A DNA stretch of 9,738 nucleotides, taken from the NCBI GenBank assembly GCA_013330315.1, contig DUIO01000337.1, positions 140 to 9,877 of the forward strand, read 5' to 3'. Origin of the DNA: Methanosarcina sp. Its GTDB lineage: Archaea; Halobacteriota; Methanosarcinia; Methanosarcinales; Methanosarcinaceae. The translations under genes were made by a program, and so were the position numbers. The notes beneath the pieces were generated by a model. The model was not told the origin of the DNA and did no database searches. It saw only the letters and a program-made list of their open reading frames with translations. Positions 1-6,906 of this stretch are shown here, piece after piece; position 1 is the first letter of the stretch; the number at the start of each line of letters is the position of its first letter.

Positions 1-47
1 CAGCAGAGGTATTATTATTCCCTACCGGTGGGTTATAACCGCTGCTG
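1..47. repeat. Imperfect inverted repeat upstream of thg1
   Basis: CAGCAG at 1-6 is the exact inverse complement of CTGCTG at 42-47. The adjoining bases extend the pairing imperfectly (AGGTAT against ATAACCG). An inner element around the palindrome ACCGGT (CCCTACCGGTGGG, 20-32 approximately) could form a second small stem. It may be the 3' end of an upstream transcript, a terminator-like hairpin, or an operator. The element touches the window edge, so its full extent is unknown. Confidence 0.35.
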
Positions 48-49
48 AT

Positions 50-60
50 ATTATTATAAT
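50..60 (+). promoter_or_regulatory. Possible TATA box for thg1-tyrS
   Basis: The stretch ATTATTATAAT about 65-75 nt before the thg1 ATG resembles an archaeal TATA element and would place transcription start near position 80-85. It directly follows the inverted repeat at 1-47. This rests only on base composition and distance; the region is AT-rich, so chance matches are likely. Confidence 0.3.
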
Positions 61-123
61 CAGAGATGTTATCCAGAGATACAAAAAGAGGAAAGAAGAC
101 TGAAAGGTTCTTCGAAAAGGTAT

Positions 124-855
124 ATGAAAAACCGGGAAATCTATGCTGAAATGCGCTGTATCCCGCCAGTGGTCTTGCGCGCTGACGGCAGGAATTTCAA
201 AAACACACTTTCAGGCCTGGGCTTTGAAAAACCATATGATAAGACTTTTGCCAGAGCAATGGCAAATGCCGCTGAACTCTTCATGAAAAAAAGCGGTTTA
301 AGCCCTCTTTTTGCCTATACTTTTTCAGACGAGGTCAGCTTTCTATTTACGGAACTCCCTTTTGACGGCAGGGTAGAAAAAATAGATTCTGTCGCGGCAA
401 GTTTTCTTGGAAGCTCCCTTACGATAAACCTGCGGCTTGAAGCCCCGATCGCTTTTGACGCCAGACTGGTAACTCTCCAGAAAGAGGAAATCCCTGAATA
501 CTTTCACTGGAGGCAGCTGGAAGCATGGCGCAACTTTGTGTCAGCCTGGGGGTATTATGCCCTTAGAAATGAAGGCCTTGAAAAGACTGAAGCTGCGAGG
601 TGTCTGAAAGGAAAAAAAGAATGGGAAATCCATGAGATGCTCTTTCAAATAGGAATAAACCTTGCGGCCCTTCCCGCCTGGCAGCGGAGAGGGATTATGC
701 TTTACAAAGAAGGGCAGGAAATTTCAGGCTTTAATCCGGTATCTGGCGAGAGGGTAAAATCTCTGCGAAGAAAAATAATTCAGAACTGGGAACTCCCTAA
801 ATTCAAATCCGAAGAAGGGACCCTGTTCTTAGAGAAACTTATTAATAGAAACTGA
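124..855 (+). CDS. thg1: tRNA(His) guanylyltransferase family protein (Thg1)
   Basis: This 243-aa protein belongs to the Thg1 family, 3'-5' nucleotide polymerases that add G(-1) to the 5' end of tRNA-His, the identity element for HisRS; archaeal members can also extend 5'-truncated tRNAs in a template-dependent way. The N-terminal palm carries the first metal-binding motif RADGRNF (Asp21) and the second, YTFSDEVSFLF (Asp69, Glu70). The central HWRQ segment (128-131) and the PAWQRRG segment (184-190) are typical of the family. Length fits archaeal members. The ATG at 124 follows a weak AAAAGGT; the frame is open back to a TGA at 46-48 but has no better start, and MKNREIY is how archaeal homologues usually begin. 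It ends in TGA and contains no in-frame TAG, unlike the pyrrolysine-containing Methanosarcina acetivorans form as I recall it. tyrS follows after 38 nt, so cotranscription is likely. Confidence 0.9.
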   Translation: MKNREIYAEMRCIPPVVLRADGRNFKNTLSGLGFEKPYDKTFARAMANAAELFMKKSGLSPLFAYTFSDEVSFLFTELPFDGRVEKIDSVAASFLGSSLTINLRLEAPIAFDARLVTLQKEEIPEYFHWRQLEAWRNFVSAWGYYALRNEGLEKTEAARCLKGKKEWEIHEMLFQIGINLAALPAWQRRGIMLYKEGQEISGFNPVSGERVKSLRRKIIQNWELPKFKSEEGTLFLEKLINRN

Positions 856-893
856 GTTTTTCAGAATAAGAAAAGAAAAGGAATGTAGATGCA

Positions 894-1847
894 ATGGACA
901 GACTTGAGCTTATAAAAAGGAATGTTCAGGAAATTGTAACTGAAGAAGAACTGGAAGGACTGCTCAATAAAAAAGAAGCTCCCCGTGCGTATGTAGGTTA
1001 TGAGCCAAGCGGAAAAATCCATATGGGGCACGTCCTTACCGTGAACAAATTAATAGATTTGCAGAAAGCAGGGTTCAAGATCACTGTCCTGCTCGCAGAT
1101 GTACACGCCTATCTGAACAGGAAAGGTACTCTGGAAGAGGTAAGGAAGATTGCAGACTACAACAGGCGCTGCTTTATTGCCCTGGGGCTTGATGAGGAGC
1201 AGACCGATTTCGTTTATGGTTCGGACTTCCAGCTTGGAGCCGAATACATGTTGAATGTGCTCAAACTTTCAAGAGCAGTTACTCTTAACAGAGCAAAAAG
1301 AAGCATGGACGAAGTAGGGCGTGCAATGGATGACCCCACGGTTTCCCAGATGGTTTATCCTCTGATGCAGGCTATTGATATTGCAATGCTTGAAGTGGAT
1401 GTCGCAGTAGGAGGAATAGACCAGAGGAAAATCCATATGCTTGCCCGAGAAAATTTAAAGAGCCTCGGATTCGAGACCCCAATCTGTATCCACACCCCTA
1501 TCCTTCTCGGACTTGACGGGACCAAGATGGCTTCGTCAAAGGATAATTTTATTTCTGTGGATGATACGGAAGAAGAGATCTACAGGAAATTTAAGAAGGC
1601 TTTCTGCAAGATAGGAGATATAGAAGAAAACCCGATTCTTGCTCTTTTCCGCTACCATATTTTCCCAAGATACGAGGCAGTCATCATTGAAAGGCCTGAA
1701 AAATTCGGGGGAAACCTCACGTACCACAGTTACGCTGAGATGGAGAACGCCTTTGCAGAAGAAAAAGTCCATCCAATGGACCTTAAAAATGCAGCTGCAA
1801 GATATATAAATGAAATTCTGGACCCTGTCAGAAAGGTTCTTCTCTAA
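894..1847 (+). CDS. tyrS: Tyrosine--tRNA ligase, archaeal type
   Basis: This is a class I aminoacyl-tRNA synthetase of 317 aa that charges tRNA-Tyr using ATP in the cytoplasm. It aligns by eye along its whole length with the Methanocaldococcus jannaschii enzyme. The HIGH signature appears as IHMGH (His43-His46), and the KMSKS loop as KMASS (211-215). The tyrosine pocket residues are present: Tyr33 (in RAYVGYEP), Tyr155, Gln159 and Asp162 (in the YPLMQAID segment), and the VAVGGIDQRKIHMLAR region (171-185). Like other archaeal TyrRS it lacks the bacterial S4-like C-terminal domain. The start is the ATG at 894 with AAAGGAAT about 10 nt upstream; a nearby ATG at 883 is followed at once by a stop. 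It sits directly downstream of thg1, which also acts on tRNA, and is followed by a hairpin terminator. Nothing in it looks truncated or unusual. Confidence 0.97.
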   Translation: MDRLELIKRNVQEIVTEEELEGLLNKKEAPRAYVGYEPSGKIHMGHVLTVNKLIDLQKAGFKITVLLADVHAYLNRKGTLEEVRKIADYNRRCFIALGLDEEQTDFVYGSDFQLGAEYMLNVLKLSRAVTLNRAKRSMDEVGRAMDDPTVSQMVYPLMQAIDIAMLEVDVAVGGIDQRKIHMLARENLKSLGFETPICIHTPILLGLDGTKMASSKDNFISVDDTEEEIYRKFKKAFCKIGDIEENPILALFRYHIFPRYEAVIIERPEKFGGNLTYHSYAEMENAFAEEKVHPMDLKNAAARYINEILDPVRKVLL

Positions 1848-1852
1848 ATAAC

Positions 1853-1882
1853 GGAAGGGAAAAACCTTCCATAAAATTTTTT
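1853..1882 (+). terminator. Hairpin plus T6 terminator after tyrS
   Basis: GGAAGG at 1853-1858 pairs perfectly with CCTTCC at 1865-1870 around the loop GAAAAA. A run of six T follows at 1877-1882. It begins five bases after the tyrS stop codon and precedes the separate promoter of the next gene. Archaeal termination depends chiefly on the T-tract; the hairpin makes this a strong candidate end for the thg1-tyrS transcript. Confidence 0.7.
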
Positions 1883-1957
1883 AAAATTCTGGGGAAAAGG
1901 CATATCTTAATGGGAGAGGGGAAATTACCAGACAATGCCTGAAAATCCTGGATAAAA

Positions 1958-1967
1958 TATTATATAG
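1958..1967 (+). promoter_or_regulatory. TATA box for the unknown gene at 2022
   Basis: TATTATATAG lies about 55-65 nt before the ATG at 2022. Transcription would start around 1988-1992, giving a 5' leader of roughly 30 nt that includes the ribosome binding site. The preceding gene has its own terminator, which supports an independent promoter here. Confidence 0.5.
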
Positions 1968-2021
1968 CTATAAGGCATAGAATATTTGAAGAGTTATTTT
2001 CAGATTTCCAGGGTGCTTTTC

Positions 2022-3194
2022 ATGAAATATATTTACCAGGACTCTACGGAATTGCCTGTACAGAGGGACTTTATTGAGGATCTGAAAGCATTCATAGACA
2101 TAACTGCCCGAGTAATCCCTCTTGAAAATTCAATCATAGAAATAAAGTGCAAACACAAAGAAGTGCTCCATGAATTAAATAACAGGATTATGGGCATGGA
2201 CCTTTTTGAGGAAAAGCTCGGCATACTGGTCAGAAAACTGGAAAATGATATAGGCATTGAGGACTTAGCACCCTGTACTGACGCAATCCTGCTCACCTGC
2301 CATGATAACCTTGGGCGAAGACGCGAAATTCTGGAAAACGAAGCCAGAAAAATTGAAAATGGAGTTGCTCAGGATTACCAGAAAGTTGAGAGCAAAGTCC
2401 TTGAAGCTCTTAATCCGTTCTTAATCTCAGGAATATACGGGGCAGAGAAGAGATTTGAACTCTCTAGCAATATAAACGGAGTTTTGGGAGTAATGGAAGG
2501 TTCTATTGCAGGCCTGCAATACTATTATAGACTCTGGTTTATAGAGGAGCCTCTGACAGTAGAGAAACTTATTGGCAGCCTGAGCCTGCCTGTCTGGACA
2601 AAAACGGGAATTCTGCGTAAAGAGGAGAAAATAAAAATGCAGGACCTCTCTGAATTCCTCGTAAGCTCCCTTGAGTATGATAGCGAAAAGAATATCCGCC
2701 TTATCCTCGAGAATAAAAAATCAAATCGCAAGATCAGGATAGAAGGTGGAGGGCTCAATTATTTTGTATACGAAGATGACAGGGAAATTACTGCGGACAG
2801 AGAGCTTGGAACTTTTGTAGACATGACAGTTCTGTCAAAGATCCCTGAAAAGGTTCAGAGTTATCTCAGGGCAAATATCCGGACATACACCCTTTCAAAA
2901 GTAATTCTCGATGAAGAAGATGCAGTCGCTACAAATCAGATTTTTGACTGCCTTAAAGTGATTGCCGAACAATACGGTGTAATTGTTCATGAATGCCTGA
3001 TAAAAGGCCATAATAAAGAAGAAATTACCATCAAAACGGAAGAAGCTGATGGAACTAGAACGGAAAAATACATCTCAAAGACTGAAATGTACACACGTCT
3101 GTCCGATGTAGGCAGCGAAGGTGTTGAAATTGCCGAAATACTTGGCGTAAACACCAGAGCTCAGATTAAAGATAGTAAATACTTGATTGTCTAA
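2022..3194 (+). CDS. Conserved-looking protein of unknown function, 390 aa
   Basis: I do not recognise this family. The frame is open from a TTG at 1986, but the ATG at 2022 is preferred: GGGTG at 2011-2015 matches the Shine-Dalgarno consensus with a 6-nt spacer, and the start then falls about 30 nt after the predicted transcription start. There is no signal peptide and no clear membrane span, so the product is probably cytoplasmic. Residues 1-170 approximately look mainly alpha-helical and charged, with possible short coiled-coil stretches (for example around the KIENGVAQDYQKVESK segment). The remainder alternates strand-like segments with charged turns (for example LRKEEKIKMQDL and TEEADGTRTEKYISKTEMY). 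No catalytic or nucleotide-binding motif such as a P-loop is visible, nor any cysteine metal-binding cluster. Codon use resembles the neighbours. It is flanked by a terminator on one side and AT-rich T-tracts on the other, so it is probably monocistronic and context gives no hint of function. Confidence 0.85.
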   Translation: MKYIYQDSTELPVQRDFIEDLKAFIDITARVIPLENSIIEIKCKHKEVLHELNNRIMGMDLFEEKLGILVRKLENDIGIEDLAPCTDAILLTCHDNLGRRREILENEARKIENGVAQDYQKVESKVLEALNPFLISGIYGAEKRFELSSNINGVLGVMEGSIAGLQYYYRLWFIEEPLTVEKLIGSLSLPVWTKTGILRKEEKIKMQDLSEFLVSSLEYDSEKNIRLILENKKSNRKIRIEGGGLNYFVYEDDREITADRELGTFVDMTVLSKIPEKVQSYLRANIRTYTLSKVILDEEDAVATNQIFDCLKVIAEQYGVIVHECLIKGHNKEEITIKTEEADGTRTEKYISKTEMYTRLSDVGSEGVEIAEILGVNTRAQIKDSKYLIV

Positions 3195-3408
3195 TCTTTT
3201 TTAATAATTTGTAATATATTTTTTTAAATTTCACTTTTTATATTTATATCATATTTTTCATTAGAATATTTCTTAGCATATTTTTTCTGAACATATTGTA
3301 TTCCTCGTATCTAAGAATACCAGAAAAATGGAAAGATATTTTACAAAAACAACAAGCAAAAGGTAGAAAGAATACCGACAGGATATCCTTCATCAGGATA
3401 AATTTTTT
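3195..3408 (+). terminator. T-tracts and hairpin downstream of the unknown gene
   Basis: Several T-runs (for example 3197-3202 and the seven T at about 3220-3226) follow the TAA at 3192-3194 and would terminate transcription in an archaeon. Further on, TATCCT at 3384-3389 pairs with AGGATA at 3395-3400 around a 5-nt loop, and six T follow at 3403-3408. GTATTC at 3298-3303 can also pair with GAATAC at 3315-3320. The first T-runs are the likely end of the mRNA; the role of the later hairpin is open. Confidence 0.45.
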
Positions 3409-3692
3409 GTGGTTTTTAATTATTTTGCAAACGAAACTTGAGGAAAAGGAATTGAGAGTGTAGAGACTTAAATATGAGGCGGAAGAAGTAATGTATCATG
3501 CGAAGTGACGTTTGTACGAGCTATAAATCTTTTGGAGATAGAGCTTAAAAGTTTGCTCAATATAAAAATTAAACTAAAATAAACTCGAGAGAAATCAGAA
3601 ACTTAATTTCGATGAGCTTATAGCTACCTGTCAATAAGCTACTTATGTACCAGACATTTCGATATATAGACTTGAGGGGGCGGAGGCTAACA
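3409..3692 (+). promoter_or_regulatory. Leader and promoter region of the CARDB surface protein
   Basis: AATATAAAA at 3559-3567 is the best TATA candidate and would start transcription near 3590, giving a leader of about 100 nt. A second candidate, CTATAAATC, lies at 3521-3529. In the leader, AGCTTAT at 3615-3621 and ATAAGCT at 3634-3640 form a perfect 7-bp inverted repeat with a 12-nt loop. GGAGG at 3682-3686 is a strong ribosome binding site 6 nt before the ATG at 3693 and decides the start over the in-frame ATG at 3645. No gene is visible in the rest of the gap. Confidence 0.45.
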
Positions 3693-5921
3693 ATGAAGGT
3701 AAATTTTTCTCATTCTTTAGTTTATGTATTCATAATAACGTTAATAATATCCGGAATTATGCCTGTATTAGCTGCTGCAGACGACGAAGTCATACCTTCT
3801 GAAGGCGATGGAAATTCAACTGTCTTACTGCCCGACCTGATGATTGAAGACCTTTCCTGGAGCCCGGTTGATCCAGAAGCCGGAGAGAAGGTTACCGTCA
3901 CAGCAACAGTAAAAAACCAGGGAGACACAGCTTCAGGTGCAACTAATCTGATTTTTTACAGTAATGGGAATAATATAGGGGAAGGCTCGGTCTCTGAACT
4001 GGAAGCTGGAAATAGTGAAAAAATATCTATTTCATGGGATCCGAAAACGGAAAGTACGCTGGAAATAAGTGCAAAGGTCGACGAAAGAAATTTAGTAGAA
4101 GAAAAAAACGAAGATAATAATGTCATAAGTGGGGGCTTTATCACTTTCAAAAAGGAAAAGTTTCCAGACCTGATAATAAATTCTCTCACATATCCTGCAG
4201 AACCCAATCCATGGGAATTTCATGATGTATTCATAAGTGTGAAGAACCAGGGTACAGCAACTTCAGAAAAAGCAGTACTTGCACTCTATATTAACGGGAC
4301 TTATATCAGAGAATGGGAAATACCTAAATTATCAGAGGGAGAGAGCGAATACAGATCATATGCCTGGATTCCAAGATCAGAAGGGCGGGTAGAAATAAAA
4401 GCCATCATTGATAAGGATAATCTGGTCGCCGAAAGCAACGAAGGAAATAACGAAAAAGTCTCTACCGTAATAGTAGCAGAAGAGTTTCTCCCTGATCTGA
4501 TAATCGAGGATCTCATTCCTGAATCAGCTGAGGGCGAGGTCGGCAAGCCTCTTAACTTCACACTGAAAGTAAAAAACCAGGGAATAGTTCCCTCGGAGGA
4601 GGTCCGCGCACAGTATTATATTAACGGAACAGCTCCCTCACAGGCCAGTATTTATATTCCAGCCCTTTCGGAAGGAACAGGAGCGGATGTTCCTTTCTCT
4701 CTGATCCCGGATAGAGAAGGACAGATGGAAGTAAGAGTGCTCATCGACTCAGAAACACTTGTTTATGAACTTAATGAAAGTAATAACGACTTCACAAAAA
4801 TAGTGGATGTAAAAATAATACGTCCTGATCTTATAATAGAGTCCCTTTCCCTGAACCCGGAATCTCCTCAAACGGGAGACAATATCACTTTCACGGTATC
4901 GATAAAGAATAAAGGGCTCAAAGACTCAGCACGCAACGAACTTAGTTATTACATCAATGGGACCAATTCAACTCACAGTAATAAAATATCGATACCGGCA
5001 ATTGCTGTAGGAGAAACCGCAAAAGTTCCTTTCTACTGGACCCCCAAAGAAGAAGGAAGTTTGAATATAAGGCTGGTAGCTGACTCAGGGAATACCATAC
5101 TGGAAGATGACGAAACAAATAACGAATTAACAAAAACTGTTAGTATCTCCAAACAGGCTATACCCGGTAATGGAGGAAGTTCGGGTTCCACTTCGGGAGG
5201 GAGTAGCAGCGGCAGCAGCAACATGGGAAGCGGTGTCTCCAAAGAGCCGGCACGGAATGTGGAGATTAAGGAGCTTGCTACAAGGAACATTATCAGCGGA
5301 TACCATGTAAGATATGATTTCGCTAAAAACGTTACATGTATCACATATATCGAGCTTGATCCGATAAAAACATTTAAGAAAACGACAGCCACCGTAGAAG
5401 TTCTCAAGAATAAATCCATTTTTGTCCAGAAAAACCCCCCGGGAAGGGTATATAAACAGTTAAATATATGGGTAGGAAATAAAGGGGCAGGGCTCCCGGC
5501 TTCCAATAAGAACGCTTATACAGGTTTTAAAGTTGAAAAGGAATGGATAAAAAGCAATAGTGCTGATGAGTCCAACATAACCCTTCTCTGGTACGATAGT
5601 AAATGGAAGCCACTGGTCACTAAAAAGACAGGCGAAGATAAAAAATACGTTTATTTCAGAGCAAAAACATCCGGCTACTCCTGCTTTGCAATAAGCGAAT
5701 ATACGGGAGAAGAGGGAACCGTAGAGGAATCCAGCGATGAAGGAGGAGTACAGGAAACCCTGAGAAGCTGGGAATCCGGAAAAGCAATCCTGAATAGCAG
5801 TGCAGAAAGAGAAAATGGAATAGAAAAGAAGCCTATGGGAGTGGCAAAGGTACTTCTTGCCGTTTCCCTGCCTCTTTTCATGATCCTTGTAGAGTATTTT
5901 GTTCTGAAGAAAAAGATCTGA
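3693..5921 (+). CDS. Cell-surface protein with four CARDB repeats and a PGF-pre-PGF domain
   Basis: With the start at 3693 the protein has 742 aa. An N-terminal signal peptide is followed by a small-residue cleavage region near VLAAADDE (about residue 30). Four CARDB (cell-adhesion related, immunoglobulin-like) repeats begin with PDL motifs at about 47, 158, 267 and 378, each about 110 aa long; typical internal motifs are VKNQG, YINGT and NEGNN. A Gly/Ser-rich linker (about 490-515) leads to a PGF-pre-PGF domain (about 521-668), recognisable by TCITYIELD, LNIWVGNKG and SGYSCFAIS. An acidic stretch then precedes a C-terminal membrane span (about 717-738) ending in KKKI. Many NxS/T sequons suggest N-glycosylation. 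The protein is probably held in the membrane with its repeats outside, among S-layer components; binding partner unknown. The archaeosortase-type PGF motif usually found at the C-terminus of such proteins is absent. Confidence 0.9.
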   Translation: MKVNFSHSLVYVFIITLIISGIMPVLAAADDEVIPSEGDGNSTVLLPDLMIEDLSWSPVDPEAGEKVTVTATVKNQGDTASGATNLIFYSNGNNIGEGSVSELEAGNSEKISISWDPKTESTLEISAKVDERNLVEEKNEDNNVISGGFITFKKEKFPDLIINSLTYPAEPNPWEFHDVFISVKNQGTATSEKAVLALYINGTYIREWEIPKLSEGESEYRSYAWIPRSEGRVEIKAIIDKDNLVAESNEGNNEKVSTVIVAEEFLPDLIIEDLIPESAEGEVGKPLNFTLKVKNQGIVPSEEVRAQYYINGTAPSQASIYIPALSEGTGADVPFSLIPDREGQMEVRVLIDSETLVYELNESNNDFTKIVDVKIIRPDLIIESLSLNPESPQTGDNITFTVSIKNKGLKDSARNELSYYINGTNSTHSNKISIPAIAVGETAKVPFYWTPKEEGSLNIRLVADSGNTILEDDETNNELTKTVSISKQAIPGNGGSSGSTSGGSSSGSSNMGSGVSKEPARNVEIKELATRNIISGYHVRYDFAKNVTCITYIELDPIKTFKKTTATVEVLKNKSIFVQKNPPGRVYKQLNIWVGNKGAGLPASNKNAYTGFKVEKEWIKSNSADESNITLLWYDSKWKPLVTKKTGEDKKYVYFRAKTSGYSCFAISEYTGEEGTVEESSDEGGVQETLRSWESGKAILNSSAERENGIEKKPMGVAKVLLAVSLPLFMILVEYFVLKKKI

Positions 5922-5926
5922 AAAGA

Positions 5927-5934
5927 TTTTTTTT
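5927..5934 (+). terminator. T8 tract after the surface protein gene
   Basis: Eight consecutive T begin six bases after the TGA stop at 5919-5921, followed by further T-rich sequence. This fits archaeal oligo-T termination. No convincing hairpin is needed or seen. Confidence 0.55.
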
Positions 5935-5965
5935 CTTCATAGTCCTATTTTTAAATTCATTTTAT

Positions 5966-6011
5966 CTTTATTTTGATTTTTACTTTTATTTTGATTTTTA
6001 CTTTTATTTTG
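5966..6011. repeat. Short tandem repeat, about 18-bp unit, 2.6 copies
   Basis: The unit CTTTTATTTTGATTTTTA occurs at 5983-6000, is preceded by a copy one T shorter at 5966-5982, and is followed by a partial copy at 6001-6011. It lies between two convergent genes (surface protein on +, DUF5518-like on -). The + strand is almost purely T-rich, so it may act as a backup terminator for the + transcript; it may also be neutral slippage-prone sequence. Confidence 0.75.
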
Positions 6012-6095
6012 TTCCAGATAGATAGATTTCTTCAGATAATTTCTTCCAGAATTTTCGTGAAACTTATTCTTCAAATACTTTCGAACTATTTTTCA

Positions 6096-6452
6096 TTAAA
6101 CAACTTTTCTTCCGGCCAGAAGAGCACCCACTACAGAACCAATAATACCCGTTATTGCGGTATGAGCCACGATAACTATTGTTATTATAAAAGCAGAAGC
6201 CGCTACAAATCCTCCAAGAACGGGAGCTTCGCGCAATACAGCTCCAAGCACCCCACCAAGGAGAAAACCCGGGATTATCATAAAAACCGTCATAAGAACT
6301 CCTGACTTGAGCCCTCCGTCAAAACCTCCGTCAGCATAATAACCGGCCAATAAGCCTCCAAGCAGAGGAGCTATTGCGTTTATTCCGGGAATAAAGTAAA
6401 AAATAAAAGTACAGACCATGCCTATTAATGCACCAGTTATGGTTCTACCCAT
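6096..6452 (-). CDS. Small membrane protein, DUF5518-like
   Basis: This 118-aa product is almost entirely hydrophobic with about four membrane spans: roughly residues 4-21, 24-42, 48-75 and 79-113. Gly-rich patches such as PLLGGLLAGYYADGG and PGFLLGGVLGAVL match the DUF5518 family of small integral membrane proteins, common in Methanosarcina and haloarchaea and without known function. The start ATG (complement of 6450-6452) has a strong GGGGGTG site (complement of 6460-6466) with a 7-nt spacer. It lies 91 nt downstream of the SemiSWEET gene on the same strand but has its own TATA candidate, so it may be transcribed alone or as a second gene of a pair. The overlapping + strand frame at 5973-6305 is a shadow. 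Confidence 0.8.
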   Translation of the reverse strand: MGRTITGALIGMVCTFIFYFIPGINAIAPLLGGLLAGYYADGGFDGGLKSGVLMTVFMIIPGFLLGGVLGAVLREAPVLGGFVAASAFIITIVIVAHTAITGIIGSVVGALLAGRKVV

Positions 6453-6492
6453 TGTTTTACACCCCCATTTTAAAATAAGTAAGCTGAAAACT

Positions 6493-6500
6493 AATATAAA
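6493..6500 (-). promoter_or_regulatory. TATA box for the DUF5518-like gene
   Basis: Read on the - strand, TTTATATT lies about 41-48 nt upstream of the ATG. It predicts a leader of roughly 20 nt that contains the GGGGGTG ribosome binding site. Confidence 0.5.
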
Positions 6501-6543
6501 TTTGATTTAATCAATATCAAATATATAGTTAAGCCCTAATTCA

Positions 6544-6864
6544 TCACTTTCGGAAAGCTGTGCTTTTATTTTCATATTCCTGTTCCCTTTCGCCAAAATT
6601 TAAGATTAGACCTGTACAGTCATTTTTAAGCTTGAGCCCGAGAAGAGAAGCAGCCAGTATAACCGATATACTGTTTGCAGCAATTATTGCAGGGTCGCTA
6701 ATCTGAACTCCGTGAACCATCCAGAGAGCCATGCCGGAGGTAGAACAAAATAGCATTAAAAGAGATACATCCGCTGTTGATTTAGTTTTCAGAGCCTTGA
6801 TAAGCTGAGGGGCAAAAGCTATGGTTGTCAGCGCACCTGCAATATAACCGATTATAAAACTCAC
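6544..6864 (-). CDS. SemiSWEET / PQ-loop (MtN3-like) small transporter
   Basis: The 106-aa product has one three-helix PQ-loop unit, the architecture of SemiSWEET proteins, which dimerise to form a membrane pore for sugars or other small solutes. Helix 1 (about 3-21) carries FAPQLIKALKTKS with the Pro19-Gln20 pair. Helix 2 (about 33-52) contains the typical MALWMVHG segment with Trp48, and helix 3 (about 58-79) contains Asn64, at the position that faces the substrate in SemiSWEETs. The spacing and the TKST...VSLLM segment match the family closely. A polar tail of about 25 residues (from 81) is longer than usual. The start is a GTG at complement 6862-6864; no other usual start exists in frame before an upstream stop, and the only Shine-Dalgarno-like bases (GGAGA) touch the GTG. 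The substrate cannot be told from sequence. Confidence 0.85.
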   Translation of the reverse strand: MSFIIGYIAGALTTIAFAPQLIKALKTKSTADVSLLMLFCSTSGMALWMVHGVQISDPAIIAANSISVILAASLLGLKLKNDCTGLILNFGEREQEYENKSTAFRK

Positions 6865-6906
6865 TCTCCGGAAATTTAATTCAATGTTTAAAGGATATTA
6901 AACTCA

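Noticed and set aside
1986..2021. Upstream in-frame TTG start adding 12 residues to the unknown gene
   Set aside because: The TTG lies at or before the predicted transcription start, has no ribosome binding site, and the ATG at 2022 has a well-placed GGGTG.
3645..3692. Upstream ATG adding 16 residues to the surface protein
   Set aside because: The extra residues include basic and polar stretches ahead of the signal peptide, and GGAGG at 3682-3686 sits exactly right for the ATG at 3693.
3830..5160. Regular repeats of about 330 bp considered as a CRISPR array or DNA repeat
   Set aside because: The periodicity is at the protein level (CARDB domains); the DNA copies are diverged and there are no identical short repeats with unique spacers.
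5033..5506. A - strand frame of 157 aa antisense to the surface protein
   Set aside because: It mirrors the Gly/Ser linker as Pro/Leu-rich sequence, has no start signals, and the + strand domains are secure.
5973..6305. A + strand frame of 110 aa
   Set aside because: It overlaps the tandem repeat and then runs antisense to the DUF5518-like gene; its sequence is low complexity followed by basic nonsense, and no ribosome binding site is seen.
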